Notes under the pieces: model-generated | Told to the model about the DNA's origin: nothing | Database searches by the model: none | Seen by the model: the letters and a program-made list of their open reading frames with translations, nothing else | NCBI GenBank assembly: GCA_024138025.1 | Contig: JAMXBD010000207.1 | Span: 806,001-870,000, forward strand | Direction: 5' to 3' | From: Combretum micranthum | Lineage: Eukaryota; Streptophyta; Magnoliopsida; Myrtales; Combretaceae | DNA length: 64,000 nucleotides | Translations under genes and position numbers: made by a program | Part shown: in pieces, positions 33,512-44,790 of the stretch | How the letters are laid out: each line of letters starts with the position of its first letter | How positions within the stretch are numbered: position 1 is the first letter of the stretch

Positions 33512-34851
33512 TGAAGATGTCCAACGTTTGAAGGAAATTGAAGAGACAAATCTGTTGGAGTGTCTACGCCGGCTTTGGGACGGCGTTTGTTATAATTCAG
33601 CTCAACGCTTCATTTCTGACCATATACGCCAGCTAGATCTATATCTAAGCCGTCGGCGTAGAAGCGGCCTACATGTGTAACTGATATTGAAGGCTGCCAG
33701 TGCACGCCTGCGCAAAGATAATTCAAGATACGCCGCCTGTAAGCGGCCGGCGTAGATCCATAACGCCGGCGTACAATGTGAACAGCAAAGTTCATTTAAT
33801 GTTTTGCATGAAATTTTTCCTATAAATAGAGGGTCTTCTCCTCACTTTTAGAATCATCCAATTATCCATTCCACAATCCAAGTAGCTTTAGAATACTTAG
33901 AACTAGGCATTTCATAGAGATTTTTGAAGAGAATTTGAAGTTATCAAGAAGTTGCAGAGTGAAGTTTTTGATATTTTGAATTGGTGATATCTTATCTTAT
34001 TTCTTTTATGCAATTCATATATCTGAATATTTTGATCATAATGAAATCATTTGCAATTTCTTATTTGATTATTGAATCATCATCCATGATAGCTAAATTC
34101 TTTTTGTGTGGGAAGTTGATGAAGCTTTAAACATGCTAAAATGATTTTTGAATCCATGTCATAAGATAGTAGAATCATGAACATTCATATTGAATTCTGA
34201 TTATTCATCATATTTTGGTGTGTAAGAATTCTAATAACTCGGAAGGGAAATTAGGGTTCATATGAATTCATAAATTAGATTAAATTGCAATTGCGGAAGC
34301 GGCGTAGTTTAATCTAGTTTAGAAATTGTCCATGAATATTAATGCAATGTTTTATGTTGATTTCTCACTAAGGAATTAGGAGATGTTAATATAAAGTATA
34401 AACAATTATAGAATCGGAAGATTTATAATTGTAATTTTTGATTCCACTAATAATTTTTTTAGTGGAAGTTGAATTGTTTGTGGTTTAAAAGGTTTTTAAA
34501 CTCTGTTTTTCAATCTTGACAATTTCTTATGAATATTCATGAATCTAATTATCATTATAACATGACTTCAAGTTGATTGGCAATAGTTTAAAGTGGATTC
34601 TACTCCTTCCCACATTTTTCCACCATATCCCTACTCTTAAAAGCTCATTGCATTCATATAGATAATTAATTAGATAAAGTTAGTTTAATCTTTTTAAAGA
34701 TCATTTGCCTAGATATTAGTATTAGTTGATAATTTTGTAGTAATTAGTAAATCTCCGTGGATCGACACTTTACTCATTGCTATATTACAATAAAGGCCCA
34801 GTACGCTTGCTAGAAATATGCTTTAAAATTCAATACTAATACAACACATCA
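33512..34851 (+). repeat. Athila 3' LTR, second part
   Basis: Resumes with TGAAGATGTCC and runs to CACATCA at 34851, followed by the target duplication CGTGG. TATA box at 33821-33828. Its part of the GC-rich array (33560-33780) is shorter than in the 5' LTR: a block of about 18 bp is missing and several GCC words are mutated. Confidence 0.95.
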
Positions 34852-34856
34852 CGTGG

Positions 34857-37800
34857 CATGTGTTAATTATGTAGGTTAAGAGCGATCATAGAGAATTTCC
34901 AGACAATTCAAGTATATGCTAGCTCATACAATGATTTTACAAAAACTCTCACCTTGATATACTTATCATTCATTCAACCAAGATTATATCAAACTCATCA
35001 CCATTTTACCTTTTCCTAATTCTAATGCAACTAGCTATAAACACAAGCAAGGTAACAAAATAAGAGGAAAACTCACTCGACCATTGGATTACCGGTCTCT
35101 TAGTAAAAGAAATCCGATGGTAGGGAATCGTCGATTTCGGGTTCACCTAAAAAGGAAGAAATACCCTAATAAGTATTTCATCACTTAACTAATCCAAACT
35201 ATCTCATACAAACTATCAAATTCGTAATTCTCGTCCTATGTAGGAATTCCTTGATAAAATATATTTATTCTTGTTAAAATTAAGCTTTTATTATATATAT
35301 TCCTTAATGCCTTTGTTTTTCAATAAAAATTTCCTTTATACCTTGTAGACATGTTTTTAAATATGGTTCATCCCAAAATCCGAATTTTGTAAAGGTTCTT
35401 TTGTGATGATTTCTTTAAGTAAACTCATTTGATATTTAAGAAATTAAGGCTCAACCATACCTAGTCACTAAGGACTTCATTTCTCTAATAAAACCTTCAT
35501 TTTGAGTTTGAAAAATAAGGTTTTCATACCATTACTCCATTATTACGAATTTCTTAAAATGACATACAACTCAAATTTTCTTATTTTATTCTACTCCTTG
35601 TTCTACATGTTTTTTCTAGCAAATTCCATCTTAACTTATAAAATCATTACTTGATGATATCTAACCTATACTCTTCATTTTTCACATATAAACACATGTT
35701 TTGGAGTTGACAAAAGGGTTTTTAAGGCATGGTCTTGAAACCATCCGAATTTCACAAAGTTAGGATAAAACCCAAATGTATATATTTTGTAATCTCTTCC
35801 TATTTTGAGAATCTCTATTAGTAGATCTACGATTTACTTATCAAAAACATCTCCATTGATGCCTATTCCATAAGCCTTTCATTTTTTAAACAAATCCTTC
35901 ATTTTGGTGTTGAAAAATGGGTTTTCAAAATTGGTCTTGGTTGAGATCCGAATTTATAAAATTTATTTTTGGACATATCTTTGATAAAACCTATCTATTC
36001 TCATGAAAATTCATCCTTTACATAACCTATCTTAGGAGCCTTCCGTATATTGAATAAAAACTTCATTTTTTAGTTGGAAAACATGTTTTTAAACTAGGCC
36101 TTGGCCTAAATCCGAAAATAAAATTTTTTTTTGAAAAATAATCTTTGAAAATCACCTTTGAACCATATAAAATGAAGTCTTGATGATATATACCCATTAA
36201 GCCTTCATTATTTCAAGTAAAAATTTCATTTTGACACTTGGAAAGTGGTTTTTAAATGTGGGTCTGGCTAGATACGAATTTCACCATTTTTATTTGAGTT
36301 CAAAACCAAGATCTACACTTTCTATGAACATAAATGTAAAAGAAATCCATGGTAGCAAACCATAAACTCATAGATCTAAACTTTACTCATCAAGATCATT
36401 CATTTATGATATCTATTCCCTAAGCTCTTCATTTTAAATGAAAAATACACATTTGAAGTTGAAAATAGCTTTTCTAAATATGGTTCCCTTTTTATCCGAA
36501 TTTTCAAAAATGATTTTTGTTGAAACTAAAATAGATCTTGAGCTTTCTAATACTTTCCTACTACCATCCAGCTATTACAAGTTATTTAAGAACATAAAAC
36601 AAAAGTGTAATGCATGTATGAACTTAAAACAGCTAAATCTAGTTTACCATACTAGTTATAAATACATGAACACTATGATAGTTATGTGAATGATGAATAT
36701 ATGCACAAATCATTAGCAATAACAACATAACTTGAAAATAAAAGAAAATAATAGTAAAATAACTCAAATAACAAAATCTAAAACATAAACAAAATCAAAG
36801 CTACAAAAAAAAATTAGATCTACAAAATATAACTATTTTTAGCAAGAAAATAATAATAATAATAATAATAATAATACAAGAGAATAATCATGGATAAGAG
36901 GAGTGTTTCATTTTGATATCATCATCCTCAGCTTTTAAGCTTATGGAAGGTCATTTGATGCATGAAACTCTCATTACACTTTACCTACATCAACTATGAA
37001 AGCTTTGGACAAGAGTTTTATTAAAGGATCTTGAAGAAATAAGTGTGGGAGCTCAAATATAAAATAAGGGCAGCAAGTGTTCTTGCAAGAACAAGAGCAA
37101 AAGAAGAGAAAAAGAGAGGAAAAATAGAAGAAAAAGTGTAAGAAATGGTAAATGTTTAATGTGTGAATAAGAGAGAAGATAGAAGAGCTTTAATACACTT
37201 AAATGAAGATAAAAAAAAAAAAAGAAATTAGGTAGCCAATATTTCCACTAGGCTGATGACGTGAAATAGAGAAGAGAGAAGAAGGAGAATTTTGGTTGGT
37301 TTTTAACTTGAAATTGTAATGTGTAATTAACGATATGTATAGCTTCTTAAGAAGGGTTGAAAGAGATTTATTTTAATCAATTTTGGAGAGTTTCAAAGGA
37401 TAAAAGGCAGCCAAAAAGGATTCAAAAATTTCTGCCATGAAGTGATAATAAAGTATAGAAAGATTGAAGTGAAAAAGAAGTGATGTATGAAAAGTGTACA
37501 AAAGGTAGGGGTTTATAAGAGTACTTTCATAACAAATAAAATAAAAATAAGAAAAATATAGAAAATGTATTCCAAATATTTGTAGCAGATTTTTCATAAT
37601 TAAAATAAGATAATTTATTTATTTATTTTAGTGAATTATCAAATAAGTTACCGGTATGATCAAAATACGCGAATATGAGCTATTTATAATTGGAAAAATT
37701 CTAAAAAATTATTTTATGAAAATAAAAATATTTTTCAAATATCTTTCAATTATTAAATTAATTTATTTTATTTTTAATATCAGGTCTTAAATAGAAACCG

Positions 37801-38719
37801 ATCCCGTAAAAACCCGAAACGAACTAAATTTTGAAAAAATGGAATTTTCTATGATATGTAAAATATTTATCTAAAAATATAAGGGTTTATAAAAATAATA
37901 AAATTGTGTAATGAACAGTAATGAATAGTACTAAAAGACTAGTTAATTACCGATAGTAATGAAATACAGATATAATCACAAAATCAAATATTTCTAGTTA
38001 TCAAAAAATTATAAAACTGATATTTTTGAAATCCTTAAGAAAATACGAGTCTAACAGTATTAATCGTATATTTTTTATATCTTGAGCCCCGGGACACGCT
38101 TTTCAAAGTTTGTATCCCAATGGGTTCGAAATAGGTTAAAAATTTATCAATCTGATATTTTTAAGCGATCTTATATTACTACAAGCTACTCAGCACACTT
38201 AAACTACACCTCAGCCTCTAGGGCAAAGAGCGCAAGATTGCCGAACTAAAACTACTATATTCCACTTGGGGTTCCCGGGTGATTTTTCGATTTAGATCTT
38301 TGCCAATTTGGAAACTGATATTTTATGTTTATACAACATATTTAATTTAAGAAATTTATTTTTAATTTTATTTTTTAAGTATTTAATATCTCTTAATGTT
38401 TTCGGAATTATTGAATTGGGTTTTATTTCCGAAAGTTAATCATTATTTACTTTTTAATAATTTATTTTTGGGTTCTATATTACCCGATTTTATAAGTCCG
38501 AGTTCAATATATAATTTTTCATACGTAGCGGTTTTGGATTTGAAGACTGTTGAGTTCTTATATTATTTTTAAGGATTCTCATTTTCTCAAGATTAAGAAT
38601 TTCTGGATTCATTCGTGATTTAAGGTTAGTCGAAGTTCGGTTTTAATTTAGAATCATTTTTAGAGTTTATCTTCGATGTTTATTTTGGAATTATTTACTG
38701 AAATTTTCCAAAGCTTACA
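34857..38719 (-). mobile_element. Solo large LTR (reverse), right part
   Basis: Continuation of 7866-8718 after the Athila insertion. It contains a minus-strand acceptor-like TTTTTAG|GTGAACCCG (plus coordinates about 35145), a TAA-type microsatellite at about 36847-36876, a candidate TATA region near 37510 and the LTR start (TGTAAGC on the minus strand, 38719). The following AGCAA completes the target duplication. The sequence has diverged widely from the gag-only element LTRs, so it is an older subfamily. Confidence 0.8.
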
Positions 38720-40151
38720 AGCAAGACTCAATAAGAGCAAATGATCCAGGTTTTGTCTTACCTCCAATTTATCATGTGAATCCTTGGCAACTCATACTAG
38801 ATATTTAAGATTTAGCTCTAAAACTATAGAGTTCCTTGAGCAAAATGTCAATTCTTTCGAATCTAACAATTTGTCTAAACCTAGGTTAATCAATTAGGAT
38901 GTCTCCTCAATTAATAGCAACCCAAATTTGCATTAATAACATGAACTCATTTTCATTTTCATAATAGAAGATTCTTGCCATTCTATGTCTAGAATTACAA
39001 ACAAATCTCTTCAATTGCATAGATCAAATCATAAAAGAAATCTTTTAATTAACTTAAATGAAATCATTCATAAATCTATATTTCCGGGCATACAAACTTA
39101 AGAAATGGTTGAAAGCATGCAATTGAAAAAAGAATTTCAATCTTTCATTAAGCTCAAAGCCTCATCGCATGACAAACATAGAGTTCAACAAAACCCAGAT
39201 CTGCAATTTCACTGTTCCATAGTGTCTAATGATAATACATGAAATTCAAAACAGAAAATTGAAATCATGATACCACTCGAAAAGAATAAAGCTCAAAAAT
39301 TTCGGACCTTCAATCCGTGATAATCTTGACTTGTTGTTGGAATTTTGAAGAACTAGAGTATGATTTTTATAATTGCTCTTTTCCTTTCTTTTCCTCTTGA
39401 TTCTTCCTCCATTTTCAATTTATAATGGATTTCACATAAATGAAATTGAATGCTCATTATGGAGGAAATGGGAAGTTACGGGAGTTACAGGTCTTTTGGC
39501 TTTCCAAAGTAACACCCCTTTTAATGCCCAATGAACGTTATTTTAATAAATTTGGGGTTATTATTCAATAAGCCGTTTCTCAAAAAGCAACTCACTGTCA
39601 AATTGACGTGTTTGGGGACAAGTCGTGTCACTTTAGCATGTCTAGCAATTTTCTTCTCTGTGGAAATCGGCACAACTGGGGACACGGCTTATCCCAGAGT
39701 CGTGTCCTTTGCTGTGAACTTCTTTTCTTCACTGACACGACTTGGGACACGGCATGTCCAAAAGTCGTGTAACTTGCTATTTTCAATCTTCAAATGACAT
39801 GCCCAGCGACAAGTCAGGTCATGGTCTTGTCTTTGAAAGATGAAATTTCCATTTTCGACATGCTTTGTGACAAGTCATGTCACTGAGCTTGTCCTTCCAA
39901 AACTTGAGATTTAGGACTCGATTCTTCTTTTCCTTGACATGGTTGATAGACATGGCTTGTCTCTATTGTGTTAACCACTTTTTGGTCCAAACTTTGCATT
40001 TTTGACCCGTTTTGCTTTCTTTTTATAAAATAACTCCTTTAAAGGCCTGAAAGCATAAATTAATATTTTTAAGTGTCAAATTCATAATATTTATCAATAA
40101 AATGATCAATAAAAGTTCATTTTGGCATTCATAAAATAGGAATAATTAAAC
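38720..40151 (-). mobile_element. Athila-like LTR remnant (reverse), U3 and R
   Basis: On the minus strand the right end reads like the start of an Athila-type LTR: a TGATCATTTTATTGAT segment, then TATGCTTTCAGG, compare ATTATGTTTCAGG at 8789-8801. An array of GACACGACTT words comes next (39590-39970), then AT-rich R-U5. The order matches the Athila LTR at 8719-10495 although the sequence is largely different. It is the host of the solo LTR 7866-38719. Confidence 0.45.
39590..39970. repeat. Degenerate GACA(C/A)GACTTG / AAGTCGTGTC array
   Basis: About ten copies of a short word and its reverse complement (GGGACAAGTCGTGTC, GACACGGCTTATCCC, GACACGACTTGGGACACGG, GACAAGTCAGGTC, GACAAGTCATGTC, GACATGGCTTGTC) occur in pairs about every 80-85 bp. 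The arrangement resembles the GCCGGC arrays of the other LTRs but uses a different word. Confidence 0.65.
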
Positions 40152-43100
40152 TGTCATGCCCCAAAGGGTACTCTAAACGTGATAGTCTACCACACTCAAT
40201 ATTAAAGCTTAAGTATGACAACCTTAGCCATTCCCAAAAGCTTTTATATTAAGTGTAAGTTGTACTTTCATAACTTTAGAGGGCCATATATGAAATTATG
40301 AAGCTTAAGGAGATATAAAAACATATTAAGAAAAGAGGATTCATAATAAACTTTTATTCATAGCAATGGTTTTACAAACTTAGGGACATTTCCCAAGATC
40401 ACTATTCTATTACAAGATATTTGTACATTATCTCTAATACTAAACTTCATCTTAGAATTCCTTTATCTAAAAGAAATTACCTGCCCGTAGGGTCCACGTG
40501 GCCTTAACCATAATTAGGGAAACTGCAAAAGATATCTATGGGGGTATAAGCTAACAAGCTTAGTGAGAATTACTTCCTTAAATAACTTCTTGTAACATTG
40601 ATTCAGCAAGTTAATTGAGCAATCAAATGGGATGCAACATACACGTGGGTAAACAAGGCATATAGTTTTTCGGGAACTATATGTTGAATGGATTGCACCC
40701 TCCATTCGGGGTTTTGGTGATACATATCCTCAAATCAAGTAGTTTTAATTAAAAGATTTTCATGCTTGCGAGCACTCATCCAAGCATTCGAATCTACTTG
40801 AAATGACCTGCTTTTGGATTTTCCGCCAAGCATTTCCCTTAAGTCGCCAAGCAATTGCTTTCGGATCTTCCGCCAAGTGTTGCTTTCGACATGAACTTAC
40901 TATCCTTCTCACCCAAGGATAATAACCCAAAATGCAATATGACTCACTTCGTGGTATGCATGAATCCATTTATTTATAACGTCATAACATTATTATTATC
41001 AAGTTTAAGGTGATCAAGGCATTTCATACAAAGCAATTTTATACTACAACAAGCATTTTAAATCAATTCCGCTTCGATATTCTTAGGATTCTTTCAAATT
41101 AATTAACATACATATCCATTTTCTTTTCCTAACTCTAATGCGACTAATTTACAAGCACAACAAGTATAGCATTTAACGGAAATAAACTCACGATGCCATG
41201 TCGACTATTCCTCTATGTGGGTGAGTCGTTCACACACTTCACTTAATCGTAATAATCTTCGGGATAAAGGAATTATTCCTCGGGGTCACCTAGCCAAAGA
41301 AAATACCCACAATGAGTATTTCTTGATGATTTTCTTGAATTTTGACAAAACAATGTCAAAAAACGTTCAATTTCGTGTAAAGAATTTTCCAACTTAAAAT
41401 GGCTATAGCTTGGTCATTTGAACTCGGAATCGCGTATATAATATACCAATTTCTACCTACTCGAAAAGATCTACCCGTTTCCAAAATTATTTTTAACAAA
41501 CAAGGTCATATAGGCTCCGAAACAGTGGCGACAAAATTCACCATGGATTTTCCAATGCAAAAATAACTTTGGTTTAATAATTCAAAATTTGTTTATAAAT
41601 ACTTAGTTATCTATATAGTTGAAAAATTCTCTTTTTATAACTATATAACTCATATTTAAGCATGCTCAAGTGTTTTGTTGTCCAATTATATTTTCTGAGT
41701 AAAACAATATGGTTTGAAGTTTTAGAAAGCATAGTTTACAAGAATTTATTTTTGTAACTTTCTTGGAATGAATATTTGTTTCCCTTTGTTTTCAAAGATG
41801 TTTTAGGTTGACATATATATATATATATATATATTTCCAAGTAACTTTTTGAAAGTAAATTTTCTTACCTTCTAAGTTTTCTATACTAATACTAATTTGA
41901 AGTTTTTAGAAAATACACTATTCTTCCTATTTATTTTTCTTGTACAAATTCCTTCGTCTATTTGTTTGCAAAAATCTTTATTTGAAAAATTCTCATTCTT
42001 TCCTCATGTTTTATGTTTTTCATAGAAATCATCCATGCATAAAAATTTATTTTCTTTTATAAAAACAAAGTGGAACAATATGTGACTTAAGAAACTTTTA
42101 TAGTAAAAGTAGTTTCTAAAATCTTAGTGGTTTCTTCTTGTAACTTGAAAAGAGATAACTTTATTTTTGTTTTCAAACCATAGATTTTCTACTTTACATA
42201 AACTCATTTCTAAGTGTCAAAATCTCCTTTTTATCAATTATTTTTAGAACTTGAAACTTTGGACAACATTTTAAATGAACATGAATTATGAGAAAATAAT
42301 AGCAAGTAAAATAACATAAGTAATAAAGTCAAGTATTGAGTCTTAGCTTTTTCAAGGCTCCCGGGACTAAGAAGTAAACTAGTCCCAAAATAAAATAAAA
42401 TGAAAGAAAGAAAAACTTATTTTGACTTGATGAGGACAAGTTTAAGACTAGAGACTAGTCTTAAAATAACAAGGAATTAATAAAATAATATAAATTGCAA
42501 AGGAAAAAAATAAATAAATTGCATTGCATAAAGGTAAATAAATTGCAAGTGAGCTTATATGCTCTAAAGAATATGTATGTATATATATAGATAATAATAT
42601 TTAGACATAGTAACAATAATATGAACAAAATAATAACATGAACATAAATAGATTTTTCATGAACAAGAACAAATACATGAACATAATGTAGCTTCCATAA
42701 CTTTTAGTTTTTGGAAACTCACACTATGGTCATGTTACATGACATGAAAAGAAGAAAGAAATATAAGATGGTTACCTCAGAAGACTTTGGTATGGTTATG
42801 GGTTTAGTTGTTTGTAGAGTTGTTGTGAAATTATTTTGAGAGAGTTTTGGGATGGTATTTTGAGACAGAGTTTTTGAGAGAGGAAGTTTGGGAGAGTTTT
42901 TGTAGAGAATTTGGGATAGTGAATGTGTGAAAGAAGTAAAAGAGGAGGGAGTATTTATAGGAAATTGAGGAGGGATTTTTGTATGATTAAATAAAAGAAA
43001 AATAAAACAAATTGAGGAGAAATGGGCATGGGGGCGCGGCCATGTACTTGTAAGGGGGAAAGAGATTTTATTTTTTTATTTTTGTTAAATAAAAGATGTA

Positions 43101-43654
43101 ATATGTAAGGTAGATGTGAAATAAAGTTATGGGAAAGGTAAAAAGTAAAGGTTATAGGTTTGGAGTGTGTGAGAGTCGGTGTAAGAAAAATAGAATAATA
43201 GTGTAGTAAAAAAATAGAGTAATGAATAGGTAATGTGAAGTAGTATGACTAGAAAGTACGATAGTAAGAAAATACGGTATAATAGCTATATCTGTTATTT
43301 TTAGCTACCAAAAAAATTACGAAATTGATATTTTTGAAAACTTTTATTTTTACGAGTCTAATGGTGTATTCGGTATTTTTACTATTTCGGGGTTCGGACA
43401 CGTTTTTCAAGAACTGTGTCCAATCAGGTTCAAAGGACACTCGAAATTCACAAAACTGATATTTTTATATAACCTATAGCTATTACGAACTATTCGAGCT
43501 ACTTATTCCAACTTCATTTTCTAGGGCCGAAGAAAACGGCAATGCCGAACTTAAACGGTTACGGTAAACTAGGGTTTTGTTGACTTTGGAAATCCGGTTG
43601 ACTTCTGGTTTAGGGTTTTAAGTTAAACCGATTCCAAAAATTTGGGGATTTACA
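40152..43654 (-). mobile_element. Large LTR (reverse), probably solo
   Basis: On the plus strand it runs from TGTCATGCCCCAAAGGG to TTTGGGGATTTACA, that is, LTR start TGTAAATCCCC on the minus strand. TATA box at 42952-42959 (minus), candidate donor at 42776/42775 and acceptor at 41290/41289, AT microsatellite near 41814-41833. There is no primer site or internal domain on either side. No target duplication was found (TAAAC to the left, ATTTT to the right), so one flank may have been rearranged. It is closer to the LTR at 62408 than to that at 4396. Confidence 0.75.
42952..42959 (-). promoter_or_regulatory. TATA box of reverse LTR
   Basis: TATAAATA on the minus strand, followed by CTCCCTCCTC. 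The same core promoter arrangement as in the other large LTRs. Confidence 0.55.
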
Positions 43655-43944
43655 ATTTTAGTTTATCAAAAGACTATTTTGATCTTTGGGATTAACGGGG
43701 GTATGCCTCTATGAAATCATGTAATAGACCTTTGGTCATTAACATTATGATCTATTTTATTTTTGGATTCTTGTATGTTCATTTTTACTTGCTTAGACCA
43801 TGCTTCTCAAAAGCGTCTCCTATTACCATGCTAGACGCCTTACATGTAATACTAAGACTTTCGCGTGACTAAAGTGGTCATTCTTGAGTTTTGATATTAT
43901 ATGTGTCGGGCTACCACATTTAGGGTACCCTTTGGGGTGTGACA
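43655..43944 (+). mobile_element. Element B, 5' LTR, last part
   Basis: A plus-strand LTR end: the block GTCATTCTTGAGTTTTGAT, then TTTAGGGTACCCTTTGGGGTGTGACA, matching the reverse complement of the LTR ends at 29177 and 7866. It lacks its own start and is followed by a primer binding site. It is therefore best read as the continuation of 4396-7655. The join is inferred from orientation and from the missing piece on each side. Confidence 0.6.
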
Positions 43945-44790
43945 ATTTAAGTTGGTATCAGAGCGACAAGTTTAAAGGAATAAAGGTAATAGGAATGAAT
44001 CTAGAAAAGAAAAGGTAGATAGGTTAAAATAAGAAAAACATAGATAAGTTAGATAAGTTAGAATTTTCAAAAGAAAATTATTGACCTTCCTTGTCTTTTA
44101 TAGCTTACTCTTGGTGAAGTTAGAGCTAAAGCCCATCGTTTGAACTTGAGGAGTGACAAGACTCTTGTAGATACGGTTGAAAGTGAGGAGCCTATGTGAG
44201 GAATTTACCCTAGTTGGATAGCCTAGGTATGCTCGGGAGTTACATAACATGTGGAGGAGAGGACTCTGTGATCTATGTGGGACCATGTGATAGATGGGTT
44301 AAGGTATGATGCCATAAGAACGCACTAATTGGACTTGCATGGAAGTTATTATGGAATGGAAGGCTCATGTGCCATACTACCACACCTTATGCTCCAAGAA
44401 GCTACATTCATTTTCCGAAACGACGGAGTCTTAGTCTTTCCCAATTTTCGAACTTGGAATTCCATAGGCCGTTATATATATATATATATTATACCCACGA
44501 CGAACTGCAGATCACACCAACTAGGGACGAGCAGATGGAGAGTCTTGCTTCTTTTGGTACGGAGTTTTTCAGAATTTGTGGCCACACCCTGTTGAACCAC
44601 CTCCAAACCATCATCGGAAGGAGAAATGCATGAACATGTCGAATGGGGGGAAGATATAAAACAAGGAACGGACGGAGAGCGCCAGCAAATCATGGATGGG
44701 ATGAGGATGTTTCCAACCACCAGTGAAGTCAAGCTTTTGGATGGCCTGTCAAGCCAACCCAAAGGGGAACATTCCAAATAGAAGTCGATC
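43945..44790 (+). other. Element B internal region, 5' part with primer site
   Basis: Starts ATTTAAG and the initiator-Met primer site TTGGTATCAGAGC (43952-43964). The rest shows only short frames with no domain recognised, including an AT microsatellite near 44474-44490. It is interrupted at 44790 by a solo LTR and resumes at 49614. Unlike the element at 20947-33511 there is no nucleocapsid-like ORF here. Confidence 0.65.
43952..43964 (+). other. Primer binding site, initiator tRNA-Met
   Basis: TTGGTATCAGAGC, seven bases after the LTR end GTGTGACA at 43944. Same sequence and spacing as on the minus strand at 29157-29169. Confidence 0.92.

Larger units (their letters stand above)
8719..34851 (+). 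mobile_element. Athila-type Ty3/gypsy retrotransposon, complete but decayed, with nested insertions
   Basis: Two LTRs with ends TGATAAGATC and CACATCA bound the element. The flanking 5-mers are CGTGG at 8714-8718 and CGTGG at 34852-34856, a perfect target-site duplication. Order: 5' LTR, tRNA-Asp primer site, gag, protease, reverse transcriptase, RNase H, integrase, env-like region, polypurine tract, 3' LTR. This order, the Asp primer site and words such as AITLRSGKE between gag and protease are typical of the Athila lineage. All genes carry frameshifts or stops. A hAT-like element (10620-11232) and a gag-only retrotransposon (20947-33511) are inserted in it; without them it would be about 13 kb. 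Confidence 0.93.

Noticed and set aside
39531..39797. 88-codon frame in the Athila-like LTR remnant
   Set aside because: The frame is an effect of the GACACGACTT word array, which repeats small peptide motifs; no family resemblance.
38720..40151. CRISPR-like or minisatellite array at 39590-39970
   Set aside because: Words are degenerate, occur in both orientations and lie in an LTR of a plant element; no conserved direct repeat with unique spacers.
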